A stretch of DNA of 64,000 nt from Ophthalmolycus amberensis (Eukaryota > Chordata > Actinopteri > Perciformes > Zoarcidae): contig JAFEUB010000792.1 of assembly GCA_024529925.1 (NCBI GenBank), positions 496,001 to 560,000 of the forward strand, written 5' to 3'. Below the pieces are notes generated by a model that did no database searches, was not told where the DNA came from, and saw nothing but the letters and a program-made list of their open reading frames with translations. Within the stretch, counting starts at the first letter, position 1. Each line of letters opens with the position of its first letter. Shown here one piece after another: positions 22,028-34,772 of the stretch. The translations under genes were made by a program, and so were the position numbers.

Positions 22028-23738
22028 AATGGTTGGTTCTGAAATCATTCTTTCTGAACTCGCATACAGATTCTTGACAGGAAAGGTCAGCATATGTGGA
22101 CGCAGTATGTTGCAAGTCAGGGACAGTTTCATAAGAAATCACTGCAAAACGTTTTAATTGCTACAAATACAGTCAGATGTTAATTTGTTTTGAATAAATA
22201 CATTTTATATTTCTGTCTCTTACTTTATAATGCTGAAATGAGGTAAAACCTGTATGGATTCTGACAATCAAATACACTGCATGCTAGTATACATTAGCAT
22301 AATAATTCCTTGGGGTGGTGGTGATTTCGTGTGATATATATTTACAGCTACAGAATCTTCCTTCTGGGATATGCCACATAATATGCCAAGAGACAGGTTT
22401 TAATTATGATCTCACCAGTATGCTGCATGTGCCTTGTGTTGGCTCTGATTAGGGCCTAGGGAATCAAGGCTGTAATTGTTTGTGCTAAGCGAACTGTGCG
22501 TAAATGTTTGTGAGTGTGTGTGTGTCTCAGTGATGAGAGTGGTTGGTCACCCATAGGGCTTATGTTTCTACTCGCAGGAGAAGTGATTTATTTGCTCATG
22601 GCCATGCTGTGCGTCCAATCAGCATCAAGCACCCTAGGGTGACACCATCATGGTCATCTCTTCTGCAGGAAATGATGCAAGCTCCCTTGAATTACACAGG
22701 GTGTGAGACCAATAAAATGGGGCCTATTCTTGTCACAGCATCAGATAAGGACCGGCTGCTGGATGCATTGCAACAATTACTGCAGGCCTGCGCTCCTCGG
22801 CTGTGGAATTGGGAAATGATCATCTGTGAAGCACAGCAGAGTACCATCGCCTCCAGCACAATAACTCAACATGTCCACTTGGCTATGTCAGCTCTGCATG
22901 AAGAGAGAATCTGAGAGATACAAAGAGGGAAGGAGAAGATTAGATGGAAGTAAAGAAAAACAAAGGTTATGCTTCATAGAAAGCTTTTGTTATATTGCAT
23001 ATTTCTATACAAGTTATTAGTCTGTTGGAAGCTCCTATATATTTATGTCATTAGTTTGATGTATATAACTTTTTGGCAGAAGCATTCTATTTTGGATGGA
23101 TCGTCCACATTCAGCACACTAAAAGCTTATCCTCTTAAAACTTTATCAAAGATTGTATCCAGAGATTTCTATAATATTCTTAAAGAATCGGTGTTCCTTC
23201 TGCACAACCCTCTTTATCGCTGCATTTTGGCTCATGGCTACATAGGATCATCTCCCAGTGGAAAGATATGTGCAATGTTTCTGACAGGGTGACATCCTCC
23301 CTGTTGGTGAGGGTTGGTGGGAGCACAAAGGGGGGCTCAGTTGGAGAAAGTCTTAGGTCAATAACTGTATTACACACACTGATTGATCCTATGGAGAAAG
23401 GTACTATCACATTTAATTAATGAGCGAGAGAGACAGTTTGTGGGGTGGCTCTCTGTCACTGACCGGGAAAGGAAGACATGAGGGGAGAACACTGCGGTTG
23501 AATGTGAGACAAAGGGAAACTAATGATCTGTCTATGCATTTATATAGTATGTTGAATAAGCCTATAATTATGTTATTGCTATTTAATGTGTAATTATGTA
23601 AGTACATGAGGTTGAAACCACTGGCCTTTGGAGGGATGGTATAAGGAGCTACTATAACTATAAATAGTTTCATATAAATGTTGCCCATTTAAAGAAAGAT
23701 ACTCTATACATAAATGTACTATTAAGGAGCGTATTAAG
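22028..23738. other. Spacer without recognised genes
   Basis: About 1.7 kb. The plus frame 22543-22914 (123 codons) is the longest open frame and has an AG splice-acceptor-like TCTTCTGCAG inside, but no protein family is recognisable and codon use is unremarkable. I do not call it an exon. Confidence 0.45.
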
Positions 23739-25234
23739 AAACATAAGGCAAGGCAAGTTTATTTGTATAGCACATTTCAACAACAAGGTAATTCAAAGTG
23801 CTTCACATAAAACCATTAAAAGCATCAAAACATAAGGCGAAAGAAAAGGAGATTTAAAAACAATTAAAGAAACAGTGTAAGAAATAAAATTCAGTAGTAA
23901 AATGCAGAAATCCAGGAAATTGATTAATATATTAATTGAATGTGGTTCAATTAAAGGCAGCAGCAAACAGAAAGGTCTTCAATCTTGATTTAAATGAGCT
24001 GAGGGTCTCAGCAGACCTGCAGCTTTCTGGGACTTTGTTCCAGATATGTGGAGCAGAAAAACTGAACGCTGCTTCTCCATGTTTAGTTCTGACTCTGGGA
24101 ACAGAAAGGAGACCGGTCCCAGACGACCTGAGGGGTCGGGATGGTTCATAAGGTAGCAGCAGATCAGAGATGTATTTTGGCCCTAAACCATTCAGTGCTT
24201 TGTAAACCAACAGCAGGATTTTAAAGTCAATTCTTTGTTGGACAGGAAGCCAGTGCAAAGACCTCAGAACTGGAGTGATGTGATCCACCCTCCTGGTCTT
24301 AGTGAGGACTCGAGCTGCAGTGTTCTGAATCAGCTGCAGCTTTCTGACGGACTTTTTACAGAGACCTGTAAACACACCGTTACAGTAGTCCAGTCTGCTG
24401 AAGATAAATGCGTGGACAAGTTTTTCCAAATCCTGTTGAGACATAAGTCCTCTAATCCTTGATATATTCTTCAGGTGATAATAGGCTGATTTTGTAATTG
24501 TCTTGATATGGCTGTTCAGGTTGAGGTCTGAATCCATAACTACACCTAGATTTCTGGCTTGGTTTGTGGGTTTTAACATCAGTGACTGAAGCTGAGCGGT
24601 GATTTTCAATTGTTCGTCCTTGGTACCAAAAACAATTACTTCTGTTTTATCTTTGTTTAATTGAAGAAAATTCTGGCACATCCAGTTGTTGATTTGTTCA
24701 ATGCAGTTACCCAGCCCTTGTATGGGATTATAGTCCCCTGGTGACATAGTTATGTCGATTTGTGTGTCGTCTGCATAATTATGATAACACAATTTGATGT
24801 TTTCCATAATCTGAGCTAGTGGAAGCATGTAGATGTTGAACAGAAGAGGCCCCAGTATTGAACCTTGGGGAACACCACATGTCATTTTAGTCAGCTCTGA
24901 TGTGTAATCAGCCACAGACACAAAGTATTCTCGGCCCTTCAAGTAGGATTCAAACCAGTTAAGTGCTGTGCCAGAGAGTCCCACCCAGATTTTTAGTCTT
25001 TCTAGGAGTATGGCATGGTCGACCGTGTCGAATGCAGCACTGAGATCTAGTAACACTAAGACTGAACTTCTGCCATTGTCTATGTTTAAGTGGATGTCGT
25101 TGAAAACCTTAACAAGAGCAGTTTCAGTGCTGTGGTGCTGTCGAAAGCCTGACTGGAAAACATCAAAGCAGTTATTTACGGTCAAGAAGTTGGTCAGCTG
25201 TTGGAAAACCACTAAGCTCTTTATGACATTAATA
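23739..25234 (-). mobile_element. 5'-truncated L2-like LINE
   Basis: About 1.5 kb of a non-LTR retrotransposon inserted on the minus strand. It consists of the RT-to-C-terminus coding part (25233 down to 23947) and a 3' untranslated region of about 208 bp. The 3' end, read on plus, starts GGCAAGGCAAGTTTATTTGT, followed by the CAAAGTGCTTCACAT phrase typical of fish L2/Maui-type tails. The word TATTAAG flanks it at 23732-23738 and 25235-25241, a possible TSD. The 5' endonuclease half is missing, as is usual for LINE insertions that end by abortive reverse transcription. It is the best preserved TE in the window. Confidence 0.88.
23947..25233 (-). pseudogene. L2-like LINE reverse transcriptase (truncated, frame open)
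   Basis: About 428 codons stay open on the minus strand. Counting from the GTG at 25212, the frame shows GFRQHHSTE (22-30), motif A DLSAAFDTVDH (56-66), motif B GVPQGSILGP (113-122), motif C YADD (146-149) with both catalytic aspartates, then LNKDKTEVIVFG and LGVVMDSDLN (motifs D and E). The thumb and C-terminal region follow, with RLDYCNGVFTGL, LHWLPVQQRIDFKILLLVYK and FSFSAPHIWNKVP, and it ends FAAAFN-stop. The first residues VIKSLVVFQQL continue upstream to a stop at 25237-25239. The endonuclease domain and any start codon of its own are absent, so it is a 5'-truncated, presumably inactive copy even though no stop interrupts it. The enzyme class copies LINE RNA into DNA at the target site. 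Confidence 0.88.
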
Positions 25235-25241
25235 TATTAAG

Positions 25242-26731
<1,490 letters not shown>

Positions 26732-26814
<83 letters not shown>
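26732..26814. repeat. (TA)41 microsatellite
   Basis: 83 bp of pure TA. Both borders carry the same word, ATATATGGAC (26720-26730 on the left, 26809-26818 on the right), so the tract sits between two copies of a TATGGAC(G/A)T motif. Confidence 0.97.
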
Positions 26815-26816
<2 letters not shown>

Positions 26817-28107
26817 ACATAAATCACCATCATCTCAGAGACCAGATTCCTGTCTCTCACAGTTTTAAACTTCTGATTCTCTTTTTTTTCCGAGTACAAC
26901 GCACTATAAAGGATAAAGGTATAATGTGTCTATTTCAATTATGGGTGCATTATCCAATAAAATTACCCATCATGAATAGATCTGTAGAAGTGAAACGTGT
27001 ACTTTTATAGTGTAAAAAGCTATTTTTATGTTATTTTTTATTTATTACTCATTTATCAATCTTATATTTCTAACTTTCCTCTTTTCTTTGTGCCTGGATC
27101 ATTTGTTTTAGATTGATCTGTGCTTGTGCTCCTTGTTTCTCCTGAGGGAGGTCGAGGAATGAGGAACTCTGAATTCAGAAATTTCAAAACAAGAAAATTA
27201 ATTATTTTCTCAAGTGAAAAGCCAATTGTGAGCTGCAAGTTTTTCCTCTGAGAACACAAGACAACAATGGCCTGAATTATAAATTGGGACTCTTTTTAAT
27301 TCTTAAATTTGTTATCGTACTCTGTACACACTATTTGTTCATGGTCTTATTTGTATTATCCTAATAGTTGCCATTTACAGTTCATGACCTATTGATAGAG
27401 ATTACCCTCTGGTTGTTCTGGCATGAACTGCTCATGCTTACCATGCAAAAGCAATTTGTTACACTGGTGTTGGATGATATCCAACCAACACAGCATGCCC
27501 GTTGACAGCATTTTTTTAATAACGTAAGATTGTTTGAATGAATTGTCAAAGGTGATAAACAGAGTTGCAGGGTAACATATTATTTTAAACCTGTTAAATA
27601 TATTGAAAATTTAAATATGAATGACATTACAAATATATTGTTTTCCCCAACTGATGTTTAAACATGAAATGTTTTCAACAGAGTTCCAAAATTATAGGTG
27701 GGCTATAATTGAAGGTAGGTAAAAGGTGACGTGTGTGATATCCTGCTGGGACAGTCTCTCCTTTTTGCCTATGTACTGACCTTGCAGATAACCTCACACT
27801 GCAATTAATCATACCAACCTTAATTATCTCAATATGAAAGGCAATTCATCCCTCATGTGTTAAAAAGATGCGAGAAGTTTTGAATCTAATCCAAATGTGA
27901 GATGTTTCATTATGTTATAGTTGATATGCTGTATGAGTTTGTGGACTGGGAATATTGGATTGAAACAGGGTATTTTCGTATATTTTGATTATTGTATGGG
28001 ATACTGGACTAAATTGAATAATAACACGTATTTCAATTATTGCATTGTTAATTAATGAAACATACCTCATTTTGATTTGCAATGAGTTGTCAAATTATTT
28101 ATAATTG
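26815..28107. other. AT-rich spacer
   Basis: No genes or TE ends recognised. Small open frames 26813-27010 and 27062-27259 lack domains. Confidence 0.5.
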
Positions 28108-28280
28108 TCTGGTCCTGGAGCAGTTTTCTTGTCTTTTTTAATCCTGTTTTTAGTCCAGTTTGTATCTGCATTGTTATGGTCATGATGTAAATTGTAATGG
28201 TTGCATTGTCACCATGTAAGGTCTTTATTTTGGTACCCAGGAAGAATAGCTAATGGGGCTCCTAATAAATTAAACTAAAC
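28108..28280 (+). mobile_element. LINE 3' tail fragment
   Basis: About 170 bp resembling the 3' untranslated end of a common fish LINE. The phrases GGTACCCAGGAAGAATAGCT and TAATGGGGCTCCTAATAAAT are followed by a short TAAA-rich tail (TTAAACTAAAC). Only the tail is present, as expected for a severely 5'-truncated insertion on the plus strand. The family is from memory and unverified. Confidence 0.6.
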
Positions 28281-31200
28281 GCTCTCCACAGAGAAAAAGC
28301 AACAAAAAAAAATAACAAGCCTAGAAACATTGAGAAAATGAAAGTGTTCTTTTCAGCTCCATTCCGCTGCCTGTCTCTCTGTTTTCTATCTCTCCCCTTT
28401 TACCTGGTTGGCAGTCCCACATGCTGACAGGAACTGTCGAGTGAGAGATCTCTCCCGTAGCAGACGGCGGTGACGCCTCATCAGGCTTCCAGCAAGCCCT
28501 GTGGCCCCTGATGGCGCCACAGCTGGGTGGATGGACATGATCACTCACTCACAGACAGGATTAACCCCCCCAACTGCATCTGTCTTTGCTGTCCTGTTTC
28601 TAATCTATGTCTCCTGGCCTCTGTCTGTCTTCCCCGCTTCAGACTGCCTCTATCCCACAGTGCTCATGTCCATGTCACAGTGGTGTTAAGTCTAGACAAA
28701 GCAGGCAGAAACCCAATGTGTTGAGACCACTATTTACTGAGCAGGTGTTCACAGTATTGAGAGATTCTGTCAGTAACATGCAGTGTTGTGTCGTAAAAGT
28801 AAAACGTTGACTGTTAAAGCAGTAAAAACTATGTTGGGTAATTGTATCCATTTGGAAATCCTCGGCTGAGACTTCTAGGTGTTAGGGTGAAATAGTCCAA
28901 CTTTGCATCAGATGGTATAAAGATAGAGAGATGAGAATGATTTAGAACGAGCCCAAACAATCCTTATGCTGCACATTCTGCATCAATTCTCTTCCATAAA
29001 TTAAGAAAAAGGCTTTTTGAATTATCACTTTAAAATATACTGAAAGATCAAAGTCTCTGGGCTTGTTTTGTCAGAAATAGAGACGACTATCATTTAACTT
29101 TTCCAGCATTAAAATAATCCGAGGATAGTCTTCAGACACGTGTTATATGTGCGTTACCGAAAATGCACTCCTTAATTTGAATGTCTTATTTTCTGCCTGT
29201 GGATCACACTGCTACTGAAAGTTGTGATCTCACTCACCATGAAATGGAAAGGAACAGCATCTGAAAGGTCTTTAATCTGACTTAAATATTCTTGTAAAAA
29301 CTTTTCTTTTGAATTTATTCTAATCAGCTTTTAGATCAATTTTAGCTCTTTTGATCTCCAATGATTTCTTTGCTACTGTGCCTTGGTGACGCAAAAAAGA
29401 AATCCCTCATGCGAAAAGGCTTAAGACTATGCAGGGCCCATTTGGTATCAAAGGAGGCCCACATTATAATACTGGATGGTGTATTGTTATCAATCCCATC
29501 ACAAGGAAAATGGTGACTGTGAAATATAAATAACACTTTGTTGGTTTGGTTCATGAAAAATGTGCTGGATATATTAATAATTAGTCTGATTAGAAAATCT
29601 GACGTGAGGTTGAAAAATAAAGAAATAAAAAGAAAAAACAAATTATAAATACATGAGATATTTAAATGCATTGACACACAGATAATCTTTACAATGGTTC
29701 CAATGCAATATGCAGCGCTAACTTCAAAGCTTATTCAGTTTAATTGCCACGGTCCTTCGACTTCCTGTGGTGTGAGGTTCACACCATCACACCGACATGC
29801 CTTTCAAGACACACAGAACAGTGTCATGTTGATTCGTTTTGATAGAGACAGCTTAAATTCTATCACAGGCAAAATGGGTTGAGGAATGGGGGGGGTGGGG
29901 GTGAAAACAAACACGACATGAAAGTGTCGCAGCAGAATAAATAGCTTTTTGCTTTTCATGTTCCTTTAGTGCTGTTACTGACCGGTAAACGAGATCCACA
30001 GATGTCAACTTGGTAACCTACATATACAGCATTAAGACCCCACCTCATTCCTGGGGTAACTGTTTCTCTTCCTGCTCAATGTCATTTATAATAGTGGGTT
30101 TCTCATTTTCTTTTTTACATCCTCAACATTTTAACAAATACACTGGTTGTTCATGCATCAAGTGTGAATAACATTTTTTCCTGAGCAATGTGTCATGTGT
30201 GAACAAGCACTAAGTTGCCCGACAGGAGGCATAATCATGATTTTAATATTGATTAAAAACAAATAAAGGCTGTTTGTCAACACACATCATTTTAATTGCT
30301 AAGAAAAACAATCATTTTTAGATGCATGAGAAGTTGGAGTACGGAGAAAAGTAAAAGATAACATTAACACGATATAATAACTAATTATGTTTAATATAAA
30401 GCCCAGCAAATGCCGCATATATTTGTTTCCCACTGCAAATGCTTCCCTCCAGGGATGCGCCACATGTCAGGCTGTCCCCAGCAGTCTCCACTTGTCAGAT
30501 GTTCCACCGTGATACAGGAACTAATTGGGCATGAAGGTGACAAACCAAGAAGCCATCCTGTACAAGCCCTCTGCAACAAACACCTGTCATAATCAAGAAT
30601 ATGGCCAGTTAAGTACCCAAAGCTGTGTTTATAAGAACTGTCAAACTGATAAAACTAATAAGTGACCCTCATAAAGTGGATGTGGCTGTGTGTACCTACC
30701 CAATAAAAATCTCAGACTGCTGATTTCACATTTTGAATCCATGGTAATTCCGAGAGGTAAATATAGAGATTGGCACCAGAGGTATTGCTCATAATTACTT
30801 TCAATATGAGCCCATGAAGTTCAACATCGCCTGACCTCTCTGCCTAAAACACTCAGATGAAGAATTCCTTTAATCAAACAAGCAGTCAGGTATTAAAGCT
30901 GGCAGGAACCTGTCATCCAAGCCTCTTTCTACAGCCTTCTTTTGAACCCAAGACAATCTTTGCAAACAAAACGGCTGAGGTGTGAGTGTTGACTGAAGAT
31001 GTATTTGTTCCAAACAAAACAATACTGCAGCATCAAATATTCATCGTCATCTGTGATCAGCAATGCATACACCGCCATTGATCCATATGGAAAATGCTGC
31101 TGCCAGTAACACAGACCTGATACATCAGCGGGAGCCAAAATAAGAGTGTGGGACATGGAGTGCACCAGCAATTTGCAATCACGTGGAGAAAATACATGAA

Positions 31201-32339
31201 TTTCCTGGAGCGGAGTGTGAAAGATGTTGCGTCTATGTGAAATTGGAAGCACGCACAACCCTTAAATAAATATGATCCTTAGGAAAGTGGCTTTCTCCAT
31301 CCTGACAGCTTATTTTCTGGGCAGACAGATGAGCGATGTTTCAATGAGTGTGACAGGTAGAAAGTGGCTGACAGTGATTTTCTGTTTTTTTTTCCTCGAC
31401 GCTATGAGGCCAAGAGATTCCTTTTCCCACAGAGGTTTAAGATGGAATGAGAGGATATGTTAAGTGATGAAAAGAGGTTTTCTGATTGAAAGAGATTTTT
31501 AGAGACAAAAGTATTTTGGAAAGAGGTTGAGCAAAAATAGGAATGGAGCTACGAACGGGTTGGCAGCAGCAGGCCACAATAATCTTTTTCACTTTTCTAT
31601 TAGTCGTGTTCAGTATTGACCCAAAAGTCGAAGACCTTCCTTCCCTCATTAGCACATAACCAGCAATAACAAAATAAAACTCTGTATTGAAAATATGAAT
31701 GCTGTTTTTCATATTATGTGTCAAGGTACTTACAAGAAAATGTTTAGTTTTTTTAAATTCTGCACTAGACTTTGCATGGTCCATTTCTAATAGCGTTGAA
31801 ACAATGTCTAAAAATCCTCATAGTTTGTCTAACCCTCGCAGATGATGCACTCATTTATTTGTTGGCTATCTTTCAAAACACACAAGGTCACCGCAGCAGG
31901 CAATGATCGCATCAAGCCATTTAACAAACAGTGTGTCTGCCACAGTAAAGGACAAGTAACCTCTGTAATGGAACATTTCTACTTGGTGTATATTTCTACT
32001 TAGTATATTGTGTAAATGCTTAAGTGCTTGTACTTTTGCTCTGAACTCAGTAGATCTTCATCCTTTGCGTTTAACATACATACTCAAATGTATCTTGCTG
32101 TTTGTGGAATAGAAACTTGATATTCTTATGAATATTTTATATTCTTATAAGTAGAACTGTGTTATATACTTGTTGTGAAACTGTCTATCATAAGCTTGCA
32201 TCATGAGACTTGTGATCCATGCAGCAGCTGACTGCCTGCACCCATATCCTCTTGTTCTCTGTGTTGGATAACAAGTATTGTATATTCACATGTTCTATGC
32301 CTTAAATATAAAACGTGTATGTGTCTGTTGTTACACAGA
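28281..32339. other. Long spacer, no gene recognised
   Basis: About 4 kb. It includes a G-rich run GGGGGGGGTGGGGGTG at 29888-29903 and a plausible but unproven conserved-looking patch at 30800-30930. Open frames at 28501-28810, 29342-29677, 30929-31258 and 31437-31784 have no recognisable domains. Confidence 0.45.
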
Positions 32340-32610
32340 TTAAGCACCTCTTCTACTTTTACTACCATGGCCTGAAACAGGATGTTCCAGTACACAGGCC
32401 CCCACCCTTGATCACTCTTGTATATAACTCTGTGTGATTTTTACTTCTGGAGTGCACACTTCTACAGACTCTGAGTGACTCTGTGCAACTGTGCCTCTTC
32501 TCTGGCCAGAGAATAAATACTTTTCAAAGACAAGTTCTGTTTGACAATATTCTTCATTTCAGCTTTAAAAAGACTCAACAGCGGGTAAAATAAGTTTTCC
32601 ACCACACCTC
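32340..32610 (+). mobile_element. LTR-like promoter/polyA block
   Basis: TATATAA at 32421-32427 is followed 85-90 bp later by AATAAA (32512-32517) and about 90 bp of further sequence ending near CCACCACA. This compact TATA-to-polyA spacing is what an LTR shows across its R region. The 5' boundary could be as far left as TG at 32160, and no TSD was found. It may be a solo LTR, but a chance arrangement is possible. Confidence 0.35.
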
Positions 32611-32734
32611 ACAGAAAAATCACAGAAGAGAAAGACAGCAAAAAGTTCCATCAGACCAGCTTAAACTTGTCTGCTGGGATTTTAATGTTCTTATAGTGTT
32701 TGAAATAAGGAGGGTTTCAGTGCTCAAGTTCAGT

Positions 32735-32845
32735 GCTGCTGAATGCAGTTGCAGAGCTTTAAAGGTGAGCAGAAGGATTTTGAAGTCAATCCAGGGTTGT
32801 AGCCAGGATGCCTGTGTAAAAGTGAAAGTGAGTTGGTTGCAGGTC
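32735..32845 (-). pseudogene. Decayed LINE reverse-transcriptase scrap
   Basis: On the minus strand the frame 32620-32847 contains WLQPWIDFKILLLTFKAL, matching the (H)WLPVQQRIDFKILLL(T/V)(Y/F)KAL segment found just after the RT thumb in fish L2-like LINEs. The same segment is intact in the 23947-25233 copy as RIDFKILLLVYKAL. The rest of the frame diverges. Only about 20-30 residues are supported, so this is an old fragment. Confidence 0.5.
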
Positions 32846-33554
32846 ACCGTTCATCCTCAGCCATGTCAAATGAATAACAATGACACACTAGATACCATCT
32901 TGCAATGGGATCCCACCAGCTGCAAAGCCAAATCGGAACAGTTAAGAGTGTGAGGCCCCTTCCCCACTTTTTACCCCTCTACTTCCAGCATGCTTGCTCG
33001 GACCCTAATCGCTCTCTCTCCCAACTCGCTCATCTATGTGGTGCAGCAGGCTTTCAACTAACTCAGATGTACACCCATGCGAGTCATTTTTAGGCAGTCA
33101 GTGCAGTGAAGGAGTATGAAGACTGAGAAAGGCTGTGTCGCAGGACTTTTGCCCAGGGGACTGCTGTTCGTGTCCCATGTGAAACCAAGTTAATGTTGTC
33201 TTATTTTGAATAAATGACCAAATACATCATTTATAAGTCTCCTCCACATTGCCGTCCCTGTAGACCTTGTTCATGGCATACATTTTAAGTTGTGATAGCA
33301 GGAAAAGTACAGGTGTAATCATTAACATTGATTAATCAGGGCTGCATACCATTTAGGTGTGCACGTTTCAGAGTACGTGTATTATGCATGCTGGCTCACA
33401 TCTCAATGGAACAGAGCCATTGTTAGGGCTTTAAGTAACACCTGTGCTTTTCCTTCTATGACAATAAGTCTGCTGTGAAAGAGGTCTGTTGGCAGGACAA
33501 CAACATTCGTCAGGGCTTTGAACAATTGTTTTCCTAATCTGATATCCTCATAAT
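32846..33554. other. Spacer without recognised genes
   Basis: Nothing recognisable beyond small chance frames. Confidence 0.5.
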
Positions 33555-33660
33555 GACTGTTTGGTTGGGTTTAGGCACAAAGTTAAAATAGATTGTGGTT
33601 TGGGTTAGAATAAGTACTTTGTTATGGGAAAAATTGTGGTTCGGGTTAAAAGAAACCAGT
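33555..33660. repeat. Degenerate tandem repeat, about 40-bp unit
   Basis: Three imperfect units start GGTTGGGTTTAGGCA, TGTGGTTTGGGTTAGAATAA and TGTGGTTCGGGTTAAAAGAA, each followed by a TTTGTTA/AAAAT-type stretch. It looks like an old minisatellite of a kind frequent in fish. Confidence 0.5.
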
Positions 33661-34518
33661 TTTGACTGTTGTGTTTTCTGCTGTGTCAGATTCCAAATTG
33701 TTCTTGTTTGTAGCCTGTATTGATCATCTGATTGCTTACATAATATAATAATAAATGAAAGGATAAAAATAAAAGGATGTATGTTTAACAAGTGGGTCCT
33801 CTAGGCTCTGCAGCCATACTCTGGCTCACTGTCTATACCGGTAAAAATAACCCACTGGCAGATTTTTGGCTATAAATACTTAATACTTGTCTTCTCCACA
33901 GCCATTTATTACCTTGGGATATGTTTAATAACACCATTTTAGGAGAAGTCAAAGAAACACATGATGAATGGGCTCAGCTATATACAGCGAAAAGAGAGTT
34001 GAACAGAAAATGTTAATATTCAATGTTAAAATTGAAGAGTATACAGAGTGCAAAATACCAAATGTGAACTTTATTTCCCAAAAGGCACTGTTTCATCTTT
34101 ATTACAGACTTTGGCTTAATTTCAATTAAACACAGATTTTTAAGTACTTGCATTTTTTTTAAATAACAGTTATTGTTTTGTGCTGTCACAGAATGAGATT
34201 CTAAACTAAACGGATTGATTAACTTCCTCGACTTTTTGAGAGTTACTGCTGGTCAACCCTCGCAGGAAAGATATCTGCTTACATCCTCCGTTTATACCAG
34301 ACGTAGCTGCATATTGTAGAAGTTGCTTAGTGTCGTCTATGATCGTCACACTTTGACTGTCTGCCTATTGACCTTACGGGAGGGAAAAGTAACCTTCTAC
34401 GAGATTCAACTGGCTTCATGTGAAATTGATGTGAGATAGTGTTTTGTTTTAATAGACAAGAGGCTATTGACGTTTACCTTTTATATTATCTTGATAGGAT
34501 CTGGATGAGCAATGAGAG
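33661..34518. other. AT-rich spacer
   Basis: Nothing recognisable. Confidence 0.5.
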
Positions 34519-34528
34519 TAATTTGAAT

Positions 34529-34762
34529 CTAGGGGGTGACCGTGGGGCACTGGGTTAAGAGTTCGTCTGGGGACCGGAAGGTCCACGGTTCGATCCCTGA
34601 CTGGGACGTGTCACGTGTTGAAGTGTACCTGAGCAATACACTGAACCCCCAGCTCCCTGGGCGCCTGTCATTGGCAGCCCACTGCTCCCTATATACAGGG
34701 ATGGGTCAAATGCAGAGACAAATTTCCCCCTTAAAGGGATAAAGATAGTATACATTCTATTC
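34529..34762 (+). mobile_element. tRNA-derived SINE, copy 2
   Basis: Same family and strand as 18300-18518. The tRNA-like head has GTGGGGCACTGGG (A-box region) and B box GGTTCGATCCC (34587-34597). The body has TGAGCAATACACTGAACCC and GGCAGCCCACTGCTCCCTAT, and the tail has GGTCAAATGCAGAGA then ATTTCCCCC and ATAAAG. The flanks TAATTTGAAT (34519-34528) and TAATTTCAAT (34763-34772) match at 9 of 10 positions, a clear TSD. Relative to copy 1 it has a short insertion near CACGTGTTGAAGTG. Pol III transcription and LINE-dependent mobilisation are inferred from the class. Confidence 0.87.
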
Positions 34763-34772
34763 TAATTTCAAT

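Noticed and set aside
22543..22914. 123-codon frame as a host exon
   Set aside because: No domain, no consistent splice sites at both ends, and no support from neighbouring exons.
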